Of a stretch of DNA of 28,215 nucleotides, positions 16,467 through 24,648 are shown in pieces. The notes under the pieces are model-generated. The model saw only the letters and a list, made by a program, of their open reading frames with translations. It was not told the origin of the DNA and searched no databases. Position 1 is the stretch's first letter, and each line of letters starts with the position of its first letter. Origin of the DNA: DASZPL01 sp035550315 (GTDB lineage: Bacteria; Actinomycetota; Actinomycetes; JAFAQI01). The DNA lies in NCBI GenBank assembly GCA_035550315.1, contig DASZPL010000129.1:1-28215 (forward strand), read 5' to 3'. The position numbers and the translations under genes were made by a program.

Positions 16467-17647
16467 AGCAGTCCGTGCAGCCAGCGAGTGAAGTGGTCCC
16501 AGTCGGTTGCGAAGTACTCGCGGTAGAGGCTCCCACCCGGCGTCACGTACAGCGCGACGAGGAACGCTACCGCTGTCGCGAGGACGAGCAGGACGAGGGC
16601 GGAGGCCGGGATCCGGGCGCGATAGAGCCGGCTGACCCCCTTGGCGTCGATCAGCTTGCCGCCGACCCGCAGCCGCGTCAGGAACGTGCTCGCCATCCCG
16701 GCCCGACCCTTGTCGAGGAACTCGACCAGGGTGGCGTGCGTGCCGACCGCCACGATGAGCGCCGCACCACCCTCATCGGCCAGCAACAGGGCGACGTCTT
16801 CGCTGGTCCCTGCCGCGGGGAACACCACGGGCTCGACACCGAGCTCCTGGACCCGGGCCAGGCCCGGCGCGCTGCCGTCACGGTAGGCGTGCACGACGAT
16901 CTCGGCGCCGCACTTGAGCGCCGTGTCGCTGACGGAGTCCATGTCGCCGACGATGACGTGGGGGCGCAGGCCCTCCTCGAGAAGTGCGTCCGCACCGCCG
17001 TCGACACCGATCAGGACCGGCTTGTACTCACGGACGTAGTGCCGCAGCGCGATGAGGTCCTCGCGGTAGTGGTAGCCGCGTACGACGACGAGCACGTGGC
17101 GACCGTCCAGCTGCGTGCGCAGGTCCGGTACGCCGATCCCGTCGAGGAGCAGGTCCCGCTCACGTCGCAGGTACTCCATCGTGTTGGACGCGAACGCCTC
17201 GAGCTGGCTCGCCAAACCGGCCCGGGCGTCGACCATCGACGCCGCGACGGACTCGGCGGTCTGCCGGGTGCCCTGCACGAGGATCAGCCCGTCGAGATCG
17301 AGCACCTTGTCGTCCTCGATGCGCACCACGTCGCCCTCGCGGAGCCGGGAGAACGCGTCGGACCCGACGTTGTCGATGAGCGGGATCCCCGCCTCGATCA
17401 GCGCTTCGGGTCCGAGGTTCGGGTAGCGCCCCGACACGCTCGGCGCGACGTTGACGACCGCGCCGACCCCACCCGCGACCAGAGCCTCCGCACCGACCAG
17501 GTCGAGGTCGATGTGGTCGATCACCGCGATGTCGCCGGGACGAATCCGCCGCGACAGGTCCTTCGTACGGCGGTCGAGGCGTACCGGACCCACCACGCCT
17601 GGTGGCAGCTCACCGGCGCGGGCACGGCGAAGTGTCGCGAGCCTCAT
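16463..17647 (-). CDS. steA: Cytokinetic ring protein SteA
   Basis: SteA is a membrane-anchored division protein that, with SteB, controls daughter-cell separation in C. glutamicum (Rv1697 orthologue). The 394-residue protein has a cytosolic N-terminal region and a thiamin pyrophosphokinase-like fold containing VGDMDSVSD (GDMDS at 234-238) and GTSEDVALLLA (280-290). A C-terminal membrane helix (347-368) and a short external tail follow. Sequence upstream of the ATG shows neither a Shine-Dalgarno nor a clear -10. It lies 38 bp after recN, so read-through from recN is possible. It is the first gene of the overlapping steA-steB-transferase-flippase-GT4 operon. Confidence 0.93.
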   Translation of the reverse strand: MRLATLRRARAGELPPGVVGPVRLDRRTKDLSRRIRPGDIAVIDHIDLDLVGAEALVAGGVGAVVNVAPSVSGRYPNLGPEALIEAGIPLIDNVGSDAFSRLREGDVVRIEDDKVLDLDGLILVQGTRQTAESVAASMVDARAGLASQLEAFASNTMEYLRRERDLLLDGIGVPDLRTQLDGRHVLVVVRGYHYREDLIALRHYVREYKPVLIGVDGGADALLEEGLRPHVIVGDMDSVSDTALKCGAEIVVHAYRDGSAPGLARVQELGVEPVVFPAAGTSEDVALLLADEGGAALIVAVGTHATLVEFLDKGRAGMASTFLTRLRVGGKLIDAKGVSRLYRARIPASALVLLVLATAVAFLVALYVTPGGSLYREYFATDWDHFTRWLHGLL

Positions 17648-17685
17648 CCTGAGGGAAGTCTGCCAGAGGTCGCGGCAACGACCGC

Positions 17686-19428
17686 TCAGCTTCGCCGCTG
17701 CTTCGCCACCGCGGCGATGCCGAGCAGCTCCTCGGCGTGGCCTCGCGCCAGCTCGGAGTCCTCCTGACCACCGAGCATCCGGGAGAGCTCGCGCAGCCGC
17801 AGCTCGCCGTCGACCGGAGCCGCCGCGCTCGACGTGGGGCCGGCCCGGTCGGGCTTTGCCACGACGACGTGATGGTCGGCGAACGCGGCGACCTGCGGCA
17901 GATGCGTGACGACCAGCACCTGGGCCGACGCGGCGAGCGCCGCCAGCCGGCGGCCGACCTCGACCGCCGCCCGGCCGCCCACCCCGGCATCCACCTCGTC
18001 GAAGACGAAGGTCGGCACCGGGTCGGCGCCGGCCAGCACGATCTCCAGGGCGAGCATCACCCGCGAGAGCTCCCCACCGGAGGCGCCGCGATGGAGGGCG
18101 CGTGCCGGCGCACCGTCGTGGGCGACCAGCCGGAACTCGACGTCATCGACGCCGGCCGGCCCGAACGCGACGCTTGCCCCGTCGACGACGATGCCGTGCA
18201 CGTCGTCGCGACGCCCGATCGAGACCTGCACCGCAGAGTGCGGCATCGCCAGTCCGGCGAGCTCGGCGGAGACCGCCGCCTCGAGCCGGGCGGCCGCGGC
18301 CGCCCGTGCCCGGGACAGCTGCGTCGCGGCAGCGGTCAGCTCGGCGAGCACCCCGTCACGGCGCCGTCCGAGCTCGGTGATCAGCCCGTCGTCGTCGCCG
18401 AGCTCGGCCAGCCGCGCCCGTGCCTGCTCGGCCCAGTCGAGGACGGCCTCGACGTCGGCGCCGTACCGCTTCGTCAGAGCCGAGATCTTGGCCATCCGGT
18501 CCTGAACCACCGCGAGCCGCGCCGGGTCCGCCTCGAGCCGGTCCAGGTAGCCGGAGACGTCAGCCGCGAGGTCGGCGAGCAGATACGAGATCTCGGCCAG
18601 TCGCGTCGCGATGGCGTCGAGCTCGGGATCGTGACCGCCGACAGCCTCGAGATCGCGACGCGCGATAGCGGTCAGGCTGAGGACGTCGTCGCCGTCGCGA
18701 TCGTCCTCGCCCCGGTGCAGCGCGAGCCGGGCGGTCGCCGCTGCTGCCCGCAACGCTTCGGCGTGGGCAAGACGGGCGAGCTCGGCGGCGAGCGTGGCGT
18801 CCTCACCGGGCGACGGCGCGACGGCGTCGATGTCGGCTAGACCGTGCCGCAGGGCGTCGGCCTCCAAGGTGCGCTCGCGCCGGTTGGCGGTGACCGCTTC
18901 CAGCTCGGCACGGATCGTGGCGAGCGCGGCGAACGCCCGCCGGTACTCCGCCAGCGGCTTGCTGACCGCTGCTGCGCCGAAGCTGTCCAACACGCCCCGT
19001 TGCACGCTCGGTCGCAGCAGACCGCGTTGGTCGGCCTGCCCGTGCACCGTCACGAGATCGTCGGCGAGGGACGTGAGGACCCCTGCCGGCACCGACCGTC
19101 CCCCGACGAACGCCCGGGAGCGGCCGTCCGCGTTGATCGTGCGTACGACGACCACCTCGTCGCCGTCGAGCTCACCGCCGGCCTCCTCGACGGCTGCGGC
19201 GACCGGACCGTCCGGCGCCACCCGGAAGCGCCCCTCGACCTCGGCCCGGTCGTACCCGGCGCGGACCAGCCCGCTGTCGGCGCGCCCGCCCAGCAGCAGG
19301 CCGAGGCCGGTGAGCAACATCGTCTTGCCTGCGCCGGTCTCACCGGTGACGGCGGTGAAACCCTCACCGAAGCTCAACGCCGCCTCGTCGATGGCACCGA
19401 GGCCTCGTAGCCGCAGCTCGACGAGCAC
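17686..19428 (-). CDS. recN: DNA repair protein RecN
   Basis: An SMC-like ATPase that acts early in double-strand break repair. The 580-residue protein has the N-terminal LVELRLRGLGAIDEAAL segment, Walker A GETGAGKT at 29-36, long helical coiled-coil arms, the ABC signature ASGGELSRVMLALEIVL, and Walker B TFVFDEVDAGVGG, then the D-loop and switch region. The GTG start at 19428 aligns exactly with the family start. TAGGCT lies 6 nt upstream and there is no Shine-Dalgarno, so the mRNA is probably leaderless. A GC-rich dyad and a palindromic TTCGAA site lie upstream. nadK, normally adjacent to recN, is displaced by the DUF1501/DUF1800 pair. Confidence 0.96.
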   Translation of the reverse strand: MLVELRLRGLGAIDEAALSFGEGFTAVTGETGAGKTMLLTGLGLLLGGRADSGLVRAGYDRAEVEGRFRVAPDGPVAAAVEEAGGELDGDEVVVVRTINADGRSRAFVGGRSVPAGVLTSLADDLVTVHGQADQRGLLRPSVQRGVLDSFGAAAVSKPLAEYRRAFAALATIRAELEAVTANRRERTLEADALRHGLADIDAVAPSPGEDATLAAELARLAHAEALRAAAATARLALHRGEDDRDGDDVLSLTAIARRDLEAVGGHDPELDAIATRLAEISYLLADLAADVSGYLDRLEADPARLAVVQDRMAKISALTKRYGADVEAVLDWAEQARARLAELGDDDGLITELGRRRDGVLAELTAAATQLSRARAAAAARLEAAVSAELAGLAMPHSAVQVSIGRRDDVHGIVVDGASVAFGPAGVDDVEFRLVAHDGAPARALHRGASGGELSRVMLALEIVLAGADPVPTFVFDEVDAGVGGRAAVEVGRRLAALAASAQVLVVTHLPQVAAFADHHVVVAKPDRAGPTSSAAAPVDGELRLRELSRMLGGQEDSELARGHAEELLGIAAVAKQRRS

Positions 19429-19434
19429 GAGGTC

Positions 19435-19440
19435 AGCCTA
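19435..19440 (-). promoter_or_regulatory. Putative leaderless promoter -10 (TAGGCT) for recN
   Basis: TAGGCT (TANNNT class) on the minus strand is followed by 6 nt and then the recN GTG. This suggests recN has its own leaderless promoter although it lies only 35 bp after the DUF1501 stop. No -35 is visible because the region is filled by a GC-rich dyad. Confidence 0.42.
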
Positions 19441-19461
19441 GGTCCGCGGCGGCCGCGGGCC
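19441..19461 (-). terminator. GC-rich stem-loop between the DUF1501 gene and recN
   Basis: Arms of 9 nt (19441-19449 and 19453-19461) pair with one mismatch around a 3-nt loop; the inner CCGCGG core is perfect. It sits between the DUF1501 stop and the recN -10. It could end or weaken transcription from the nadK-DUF1800-DUF1501 unit, or act as an operator. There is no U-tract, so termination is uncertain. Confidence 0.35.
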
Positions 19462-19463
19462 TG

Positions 19464-20720
19464 CTATTGGCGCGTCAGCCCGACCGGTTCGAACCGCAGG
19501 TCGGGAAAGACCCGCCCGAGGCGATGGTTGTGCAGCCGGGCGGTGATCACCTCACCGACGACCTGGCGGTAGTCGGTGGTGACCGCCAAGTCGCCGTAGT
19601 CGAGCGCGCGCTCGCCCAGGCCGGGCCACCTGGTGAACACCCTTCCGCCACGGATCCCGCGCCCGAGCACGAACATCACGTTGCCGTGGCCGTGGTCGGT
19701 GCCACCGCCGCTGTTCTCCTCGACCCGCCGGCCGAACTCACTCATCACCACGACGGTCGTACGGTCCATCTCCTCGGCCAGGTCGGTCGTGAACGCCGCG
19801 AGGCACGCCCCCAGGTCGGTGAGCAGCGCCGGCAGCGCGGCGTTCTGGCCGACGTGGGTGTCCCAGCTGAAGCCGTCGACGCCGTACGCATCGACGGTCA
19901 CCGCTTCCAGCGCCGGCACGTTCTTGACGACCTTGGCGATGTCCTCGAGGGCCGCGCCGAGCAGCGAGCGCGGATAGCTGACGCCGTGAGAAGGGGCGTA
20001 GGGACGGCTGCGAACCGCGGCGACCTGTCGCAGCGCCGCGAACGTCTCGTGGGCGGCTTCGGTGGCCGGGCGGCCGGTGTCGCTGTAAAGCCGGTCGAGC
20101 GCCTTCATGACCAGGTCGTAGGAGGCGGAGACGGTGTCGAGCTGGAACGTCTCCAGTCCCGACATCGCCGTGGTGTGGTCCCAGCCGATGAGGCTGGCCG
20201 CGACGTGAGTACCGAACGAGACCGCGCGCAAGGTGTTCGTCGCTTGCGGGCGGCACAGCAGGTGGCGGGCCAGCCAACCGGTGGACAGCCCCGGGTCGTC
20301 CGAGCCGGCCTCCATGGTGGCCTGCGCGTCGAAGTGCGAGTAGCCGGCGGTGGTGTCCAGCCCGGTCGCCTGGACGACGGCGAGCTCGCGGTTGCGCCAC
20401 AGCGGCAGCAACGCGGCGAGTGCCGGGTGCAACCCGAAGCGCCCGTCGAGGTCGTGGACGCTGTGCTGCGGTACGGCGAGGGTCGGCCGCAACCGGTAGT
20501 AGTCGGCGTCATGGTGCGGCACGACCAGGGACAGCCCGTCCACCGCCCCGCGTAGGAACACCACGATCAGGCGCCCGGCCGCAGGTGCGTCCGGCGAAGC
20601 GTCGGCGGCGAAGGCGTAACGGGGCAGCGCCGACGGCGTCGCCATCGCCGCCAGTCCGAGAGCGCAGCCACGGGTCAGCAGTCCCCGCCTGGACAGCGCT
20701 CCGGCCGCGCCCGCGGTCAT
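19464..20720 (-). CDS. Tat-exported DUF1501 protein
   Basis: A 418-residue protein with a twin-arginine signal (SRRGLLTRG, R11-R12, hydrophobic run to ATPSALPRYAFA, likely cleavage near residue 38). Seen next: LIVVFLRGAVDGLSLVVPHHD, GLHPALAALLPLW, SFDT-like SWDTHVGQN, VVVMSEFGRRVEEN and GGTDHGHGNVMFVLG. These are diagnostic of DUF1501, a family in the alkaline phosphatase/sulfatase-like clan with a probable metal site. The ATG overlaps the DUF1800 stop (ATGA), the usual DUF1800-DUF1501 pairing, so the two likely act together outside the membrane. Biochemical function is unknown. Longer in-frame starts would discard the signal peptide. Confidence 0.92.
   Translation of the reverse strand: MTAGAAGALSRRGLLTRGCALGLAAMATPSALPRYAFAADASPDAPAAGRLIVVFLRGAVDGLSLVVPHHDADYYRLRPTLAVPQHSVHDLDGRFGLHPALAALLPLWRNRELAVVQATGLDTTAGYSHFDAQATMEAGSDDPGLSTGWLARHLLCRPQATNTLRAVSFGTHVAASLIGWDHTTAMSGLETFQLDTVSASYDLVMKALDRLYSDTGRPATEAAHETFAALRQVAAVRSRPYAPSHGVSYPRSLLGAALEDIAKVVKNVPALEAVTVDAYGVDGFSWDTHVGQNAALPALLTDLGACLAAFTTDLAEEMDRTTVVVMSEFGRRVEENSGGGTDHGHGNVMFVLGRGIRGGRVFTRWPGLGERALDYGDLAVTTDYRQVVGEVITARLHNHRLGRVFPDLRFEPVGLTRQ
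19485..19496. repeat. 12-bp palindrome CGGTTCGAACCG upstream of recN
   Basis: This perfect palindrome lies in the last codons of the DUF1501 gene, about 60 bp upstream of the recN start. It contains TCGAAC followed after 4 nt by GGTCGG, a 4-of-6 match to the second half of the actinobacterial LexA box TCGAAC-N4-GTTCGA. It could be a degenerate SOS box or only coding sequence. Confidence 0.25.
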
Positions 20721-22327
20721 CGCAGCTCCATGTACTCGCTGGCGAGAATCGCGAACTCGATCGCGCCGTGCGCAGGGGTGCCGCCGGCGCGCCAGGCCGA
20801 GGACGGCTGCTCGTGCGGGTCGAGCCCGGCGATCGCCGCGATCGCGTGCCGGTGCTCCCGGCGTACCGACTGGCCGGTGATCCGTTCCGCCGCCGCGGCG
20901 ATGATGCCGTCGACCGTGATCCCCTGGTGCCACGCCGCCGCGGCCGGACCGCGGGTGCGGGTGAACGGCGGCGCCGTACCGCCCGGGTTCGCCAGCCAGC
21001 CCATCAGCTGCCAGGTCTGCAACGTCGTGTTCGAGTTCAGCCACGCGTGGCCGACGTCCGGATAGCCGTTGGGAGCAACCCACTCCGACGGGACGTGGCC
21101 CGCCGCTCGTAAAAAGTTCAGGTAGGCGCCCCAGCTCAGCACGGTCTTCACCGACGTGGCGCCCAGGTCGGGCAGCTGTCCCCACGTCCAGCCCATCCCG
21201 CGGACGGCGGCCGCGAACGTGTCCCCCGGCCTGCGGGCCTTCTGCCCGCGACTGGCGAAGAACTCGTCCTGCTCGACGATGAAGCGCAACGTCGAGCCGA
21301 TCTCCGTCCCGTTGCGCAGGTAGTGGCGCGCCACCCGGTCGATCAGCGAGGCGGACGGGGTGTCGCTGACGTAGTGCACCAGCAGGCGACGCGCGACCGT
21401 ACGCGCGGTCGCCGGACGGTGGGCGAGGTACTCGGCGAAGTCACGGATCAGGTGCTCACCGTTCGCCGACCGGTTGGCCGTCTTGAAGCCGACGATCTCG
21501 AGATGGCCGGTGTAGTGCAACGCCGGGTTGTACTCGTACCCCCACGTCGTGGGGTTGATCGTGGCGCCGGTGAGCAGCTTCGCGTACGCCTTCACGTCGC
21601 GTTCGGTGAAGTTCCCGAGGCCGACGGTGTGCAGCTCGAGGTCCTCGCGGGCGAGGTTCTCGACCGGGTACTCCTTGTTGGACAGCCACTGGTCGAGGTA
21701 GGTCAGCATCGCCGGCGCGGTCAGCACCGCGGCCAGCAGCTCGGCGAACGAGCCGGCGGCACGAGGGCGCACCACCTCGGTGTCGTAGCTGAACCTGGTC
21801 CACGGCAGGAACTGCTTCTCGACCAGGGAGCACACGTTGAAGTGGTCGAGCCACACCTCGCCGAGGCGGGCCAGCACCTGGTTCTCGGAGAAGATCGTCC
21901 GCGACAGCGTTGCCCACTCGTAGGCCTGGATGGCCTCGTAGCTATCGGCGGCGTACGCCTGCGCCATCCGGGCCGGCGCCATCGTCAGCAGCGGGAACTG
22001 CAGCGCGAGCAGCGTCTCGTGCAGGTCCTTGCCGCCGGCCAGCTGCTTGGCCAGCCACGCGGACGTCCCCATGGAACGGACGGTCGCGAGGTCGGCGGGC
22101 GTGGGCCCGTAGCCCAGTCGGCGCAGCGCGTGCAGCGCGTGATCATCGGGAACCGTGACCGGTACGCCGGAGCGCGGCCGCGCCCGGCCGGTCGTCACCG
22201 CGGCGGCCGTCGCTGTGGGAATCGCCGTCAGTGCCACGCCGCCCGCCGCGGCGGCGAGCAGGCCACGGCGTCCGAGCACGCTTCGACCAACGATCGCCCC
22301 GGCGGCCGGTGACGAGACCTCGCTCAC
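20717..22327 (-). CDS. Tat-exported DUF1800 protein
   Basis: A 536-residue protein with a Tat signal (VLGRRGLLAAAAGG, R20-R21, hydrophobic to about residue 43). DUF1800 landmarks are HALHALRRLGYGPTPADLATVRSMG near the N-terminus of the mature protein, VWLDHFNV, DVKAYAKLLTGATINP, and HLIRDFAEYLAHRPATARTVARRLLVHYV. The family is of unknown function and nearly always encoded beside DUF1501, as here (ATGA overlap downstream). The GTG start overlaps the nadK stop (GTGA), so this exported pair is translationally fused to the nadK operon. The open frame continues upstream inside nadK, but only the GTG at 22327 gives a signal peptide. Confidence 0.92.
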   Translation of the reverse strand: MSEVSSPAAGAIVGRSVLGRRGLLAAAAGGVALTAIPTATAAAVTTGRARPRSGVPVTVPDDHALHALRRLGYGPTPADLATVRSMGTSAWLAKQLAGGKDLHETLLALQFPLLTMAPARMAQAYAADSYEAIQAYEWATLSRTIFSENQVLARLGEVWLDHFNVCSLVEKQFLPWTRFSYDTEVVRPRAAGSFAELLAAVLTAPAMLTYLDQWLSNKEYPVENLAREDLELHTVGLGNFTERDVKAYAKLLTGATINPTTWGYEYNPALHYTGHLEIVGFKTANRSANGEHLIRDFAEYLAHRPATARTVARRLLVHYVSDTPSASLIDRVARHYLRNGTEIGSTLRFIVEQDEFFASRGQKARRPGDTFAAAVRGMGWTWGQLPDLGATSVKTVLSWGAYLNFLRAAGHVPSEWVAPNGYPDVGHAWLNSNTTLQTWQLMGWLANPGGTAPPFTRTRGPAAAAWHQGITVDGIIAAAAERITGQSVRREHRHAIAAIAGLDPHEQPSSAWRAGGTPAHGAIEFAILASEYMELR

Positions 22328-23217
22328 CGCCCGCTCCACCCCTGGACCGGCAGCTTGAACTTCTCGACCAGCCGGTCGGTGAACGGCGCGCTGCGAAGTC
22401 GCACCAGCCGGACCGGTTCCTTGCTGGGCAGGATCTCGAGCCGGTCGCCGGGCTGGAGCGGGCGGCTGCGCCGGCCGTCGCAGAACAACACGGCGGTCGA
22501 CGTCGAGTCCGCCAGTTCGATGGCGACGGTGGAACCCGGTGAGACCACGAGCGGCCGCGCGAACAGCGCGTGTGCGCTGATCGGGACCACCAGGACCGCC
22601 TGTACCGACGGCCACACCACCGGCCCGCCGGCGGAGAACGCGTAGGCCGTCGAGCCGGTCGGCGTCGCGCAGACCAGCCCGTCGCACCCCCAGCGGGACA
22701 GCGGTCGTCCGTCGATCTCGAGGATCAGGTTGACCATGTGCTCTCGGCTGTCCTTCTCGACCGACACGTCGTTGAGCGCCCAGTCGTGGATGACCTCGCT
22801 GCCGTCACGCCAGACCTTCACGTCGAGCGCAAGGCGATCCTCGACGTCGTAGTCGCCGGCGAGGATCGCCGTTGCAGTCGCGTCGAGGGACATCGGGTCG
22901 GTTTCGGCGAGAAACCCGACGTGTCCGAGGTTCACCCCCAGCAGGGCGGTGCCGTTCGGCCGGGCGTACTCGGCAGCACGCAGCAGCGTTCCGTCGCCGC
23001 CGAACGCCACGACGAGCTCGGCGTCGCCGGCCGCGCGGAGGTCGTCGGGCACGATGGTCACTTCGGCGCAGCCGACATCGGCTGCCTCGGGGGCGAACAA
23101 CCGGACCTCGATGCCCGCGGCGACGAGCCGGTCGCCCAGCTCTCGTGCCGCGGCGGTCGCGCCGGGCCTGCCGCTGTGCACGACCAGCAGGACTGAGCGG
23201 CGGGCGGTCTCACTCAT
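22324..23217 (-). CDS. nadK: NAD kinase
   Basis: Phosphorylates NAD to NADP; the mycobacterial enzyme (PpnK) can also use polyphosphate. The 297-residue protein carries the GGDGT motif at 73-77 (VAFGGDGTLLRAAE), NLGHVGFLAE, the NDVSVEK motif and GLVCATPTGSTAYAFSAGGPVV, the standard NAD-binding set. The ATG at 23217 overlaps the tlyA stop (ATGA); a longer frame exists inside tlyA but lacks homology. The neighbour tlyA is conserved, whereas the downstream DUF1800/DUF1501 pair separates it from recN. Confidence 0.96.
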   Translation of the reverse strand: MSETARRSVLLVVHSGRPGATAAARELGDRLVAAGIEVRLFAPEAADVGCAEVTIVPDDLRAAGDAELVVAFGGDGTLLRAAEYARPNGTALLGVNLGHVGFLAETDPMSLDATATAILAGDYDVEDRLALDVKVWRDGSEVIHDWALNDVSVEKDSREHMVNLILEIDGRPLSRWGCDGLVCATPTGSTAYAFSAGGPVVWPSVQAVLVVPISAHALFARPLVVSPGSTVAIELADSTSTAVLFCDGRRSRPLQPGDRLEILPSKEPVRLVRLRSAPFTDRLVEKFKLPVQGWSGR

Positions 23218-24011
23218 TGCGGCCCGGCGGCGACGGCGGCTGCGATCGCTGCGTCGTCGGGCGACGCGGCACCGGCGCGCAGCCACAGGAAGTACTCCAC
23301 GTTGCCGGACGGCCCGGGCAGCGGGCTCGCCACAACCCCCTCCATGCCGAGTCCGAGGCGGTCGGCGTACGCCGCGACCTTCGCGACAGTGGCAGCGCGG
23401 ACCGCAGGGTCACGCACAACGCCGCCCGCGCCGACCACGCCCCGCCCTGCCTCGAACTGCGGCTTCACCATCACCACCAGATCACCGTCCGGCGCCAGGC
23501 ACCCGCTGAGCGCTTCGAGCACGACCGTCAACGAGATGAACGACAGGTCGGCGACGACGAGGTCGACCGCGCCGCCGATCGCCGTCGGTGTGAGGCTGCG
23601 CGCGTTGGTGCGGTCGAGCACTCGAACCCGGGGGTTCGATGCCAGGGACCAGGCGAGCTGGCCGTAGCCGACGTCGACCGCGATCACCTCGCGAGCACCG
23701 CGTCGCAGCAGAACCTGGGTGAACCCGCCGGTCGACGCCCCGGCGTCCAGGCAGCGCCGGTCGGTCACCGCGAGCGCCGGCCAGTGGTCGAGCGCGCCGG
23801 CGAGCTTGTGGGCGCCGCGCGACACGGAGTCGTCGGTCGGGCCGCTGGAGACCTGGACCGAGGCCGCCGGGTCCACTGCGGTCGCCGGCTTGCTGGCGGG
23901 CATCCCGGCAACGCGCACCCGGCCGGCGGTGACCAGGTCTACGGCGTCCTGGCGGGACCGCGCGAGCCCGCGGCGCACCAGCTCGACGTCGAGGCGGTTC
24001 TTCGCGGGCAT
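23214..24011 (-). CDS. tlyA: TlyA rRNA 2'-O-methyltransferase
   Basis: TlyA methylates cytidines of 16S and 23S rRNA (positions 1409 and 1920 in mycobacteria), which influences capreomycin/viomycin sensitivity; it was first described as a haemolysin. The 265-residue protein has an N-terminal S4-like RNA-binding domain (RLDVELVRRGLARSRQDA, about 6-60) and a FtsJ-type Rossmann domain (CLDAGASTGGFTQVLL, 87-102). The catalytic tetrad K69, D155, K183, E239 is intact. It starts 4 bp after the 70-aa gene and overlaps nadK, so the three form one operon. Confidence 0.95.
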   Translation of the reverse strand: MPAKNRLDVELVRRGLARSRQDAVDLVTAGRVRVAGMPASKPATAVDPAASVQVSSGPTDDSVSRGAHKLAGALDHWPALAVTDRRCLDAGASTGGFTQVLLRRGAREVIAVDVGYGQLAWSLASNPRVRVLDRTNARSLTPTAIGGAVDLVVADLSFISLTVVLEALSGCLAPDGDLVVMVKPQFEAGRGVVGAGGVVRDPAVRAATVAKVAAYADRLGLGMEGVVASPLPGPSGNVEYFLWLRAGAASPDDAAIAAAVAAGPQ

Positions 24012-24015
24012 CCGG

Positions 24016-24228
24016 TCACCGCCCGTCGTCGTCCAGCTCGGCGAGAGCGTCGTGGAGCTGTCGCTGGACGTCGTCGAAGATCTCGACGTGCGCCTCTACC
24101 GGCACCTCAGCGAGATCCTGCAACCGCGCCAGGGCAGCGTCGACGGCCGCGACTCCGGTCGGCTCGCCGGGGGCGGGCGCACCGGCGGCACCGGCAGCTG
24201 CGGCTGCGGTTTGCGGCTGCTCCGACAC
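24016..24228 (-). CDS. Small conserved protein upstream of tlyA (Rv1693-like)
   Basis: A 70-residue acidic protein. The first ~25 residues are Ala/Pro/Gly-rich; the rest is a helical segment (AALARLQDLAEVPVEAHVEI, then FDDVQRQLHDALAEL). Small proteins of this kind are encoded directly before tlyA in many Actinobacteria (Rv1693 position); function unknown. The GTG at 24228 is chosen because homology-like sequence starts just after it and TACCGT sits 6 nt upstream (leaderless layout). A frame extending to 24693 is open by base composition only and would cover the divergent gene. Confidence 0.78.
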   Translation of the reverse strand: MSEQPQTAAAAAGAAGAPAPGEPTGVAAVDAALARLQDLAEVPVEAHVEIFDDVQRQLHDALAELDDDGR

Positions 24229-24234
24229 GCTGTG

Positions 24235-24276
24235 ACGGTAGCCGACTGCGCCCTCGCGCGGGTGACCGATTAGCGT
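24235..24276. promoter_or_regulatory. Divergent pair of putative leaderless promoters (70-aa gene / SCP2-like gene)
   Basis: In the 54-bp gap, TACCGT (24235-24240, read on the minus strand) lies 6 nt before the GTG of the 70-aa gene, and TAGCGT (24271-24276, plus strand) lies 6 nt before the GTG of the SCP2-like gene. Neither gene has a Shine-Dalgarno. The two -10 boxes are 30 bp apart, so the promoters must share their upstream regions and may be co-regulated. Confidence 0.45.
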
Positions 24277-24282
24277 TTGCGG

Positions 24283-24639
24283 GTGGCCACGGCTAAGCAG
24301 TGCCGCGCTGCGCTCGACCGGCTGGTCGAGTCCGTGGAGGACGTCGATCCCGAGCTGCGCGCGAAGCACATCCCACAACGCACCGTCCTGTGCCTCGTCC
24401 GCGACCTTGACGTCGTGTTCACCGCCCGGCTCGACGCAGACGGCGTCCATGACCTCGTCCAGGCCCCCGCCGGCACGCAGGTGGAGTCGAAGGACGTGCG
24501 GCTCAGCTTGGACAGCGACGACCTCATCGCCCTCGCGATGGGCCGGGAGGACTTCGTGACCGCCTGGTTGCGCGGCAAGGTGCACGTGTCGGCCTCGGTC
24601 CGCGACATGCTCCGGTTGCGCTCGCTGTTCGGACTGTGA
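24283..24639 (+). CDS. SCP2 sterol-carrier-like domain protein
   Basis: A 118-residue protein matching the SCP2 fold by length and by its final segment (SLDSDDLIALAMGREDFVTA, then LRGKVHVSASVRDMLRLRSLF), where a strand-helix ending binds a hydrophobic ligand in SCP2 proteins. The GTG at 24283 is preferred over a TTG 6 nt upstream because TAGCGT would start transcription at the GTG. It is divergent from the tlyA operon. Ligand and role are unknown; lipid binding is inferred from the family. Confidence 0.8.
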   Translation: MATAKQCRAALDRLVESVEDVDPELRAKHIPQRTVLCLVRDLDVVFTARLDADGVHDLVQAPAGTQVESKDVRLSLDSDDLIALAMGREDFVTAWLRGKVHVSASVRDMLRLRSLFGL

Positions 24640-24648
24640 GCGGTCCGC

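Noticed and set aside
20721..21185. 573-codon version of the DUF1501 gene
   Set aside because: The extension lies in another frame of the DUF1800 gene and would bury the Tat signal peptide. The ATGA overlap at 20717-20720 marks the real start.
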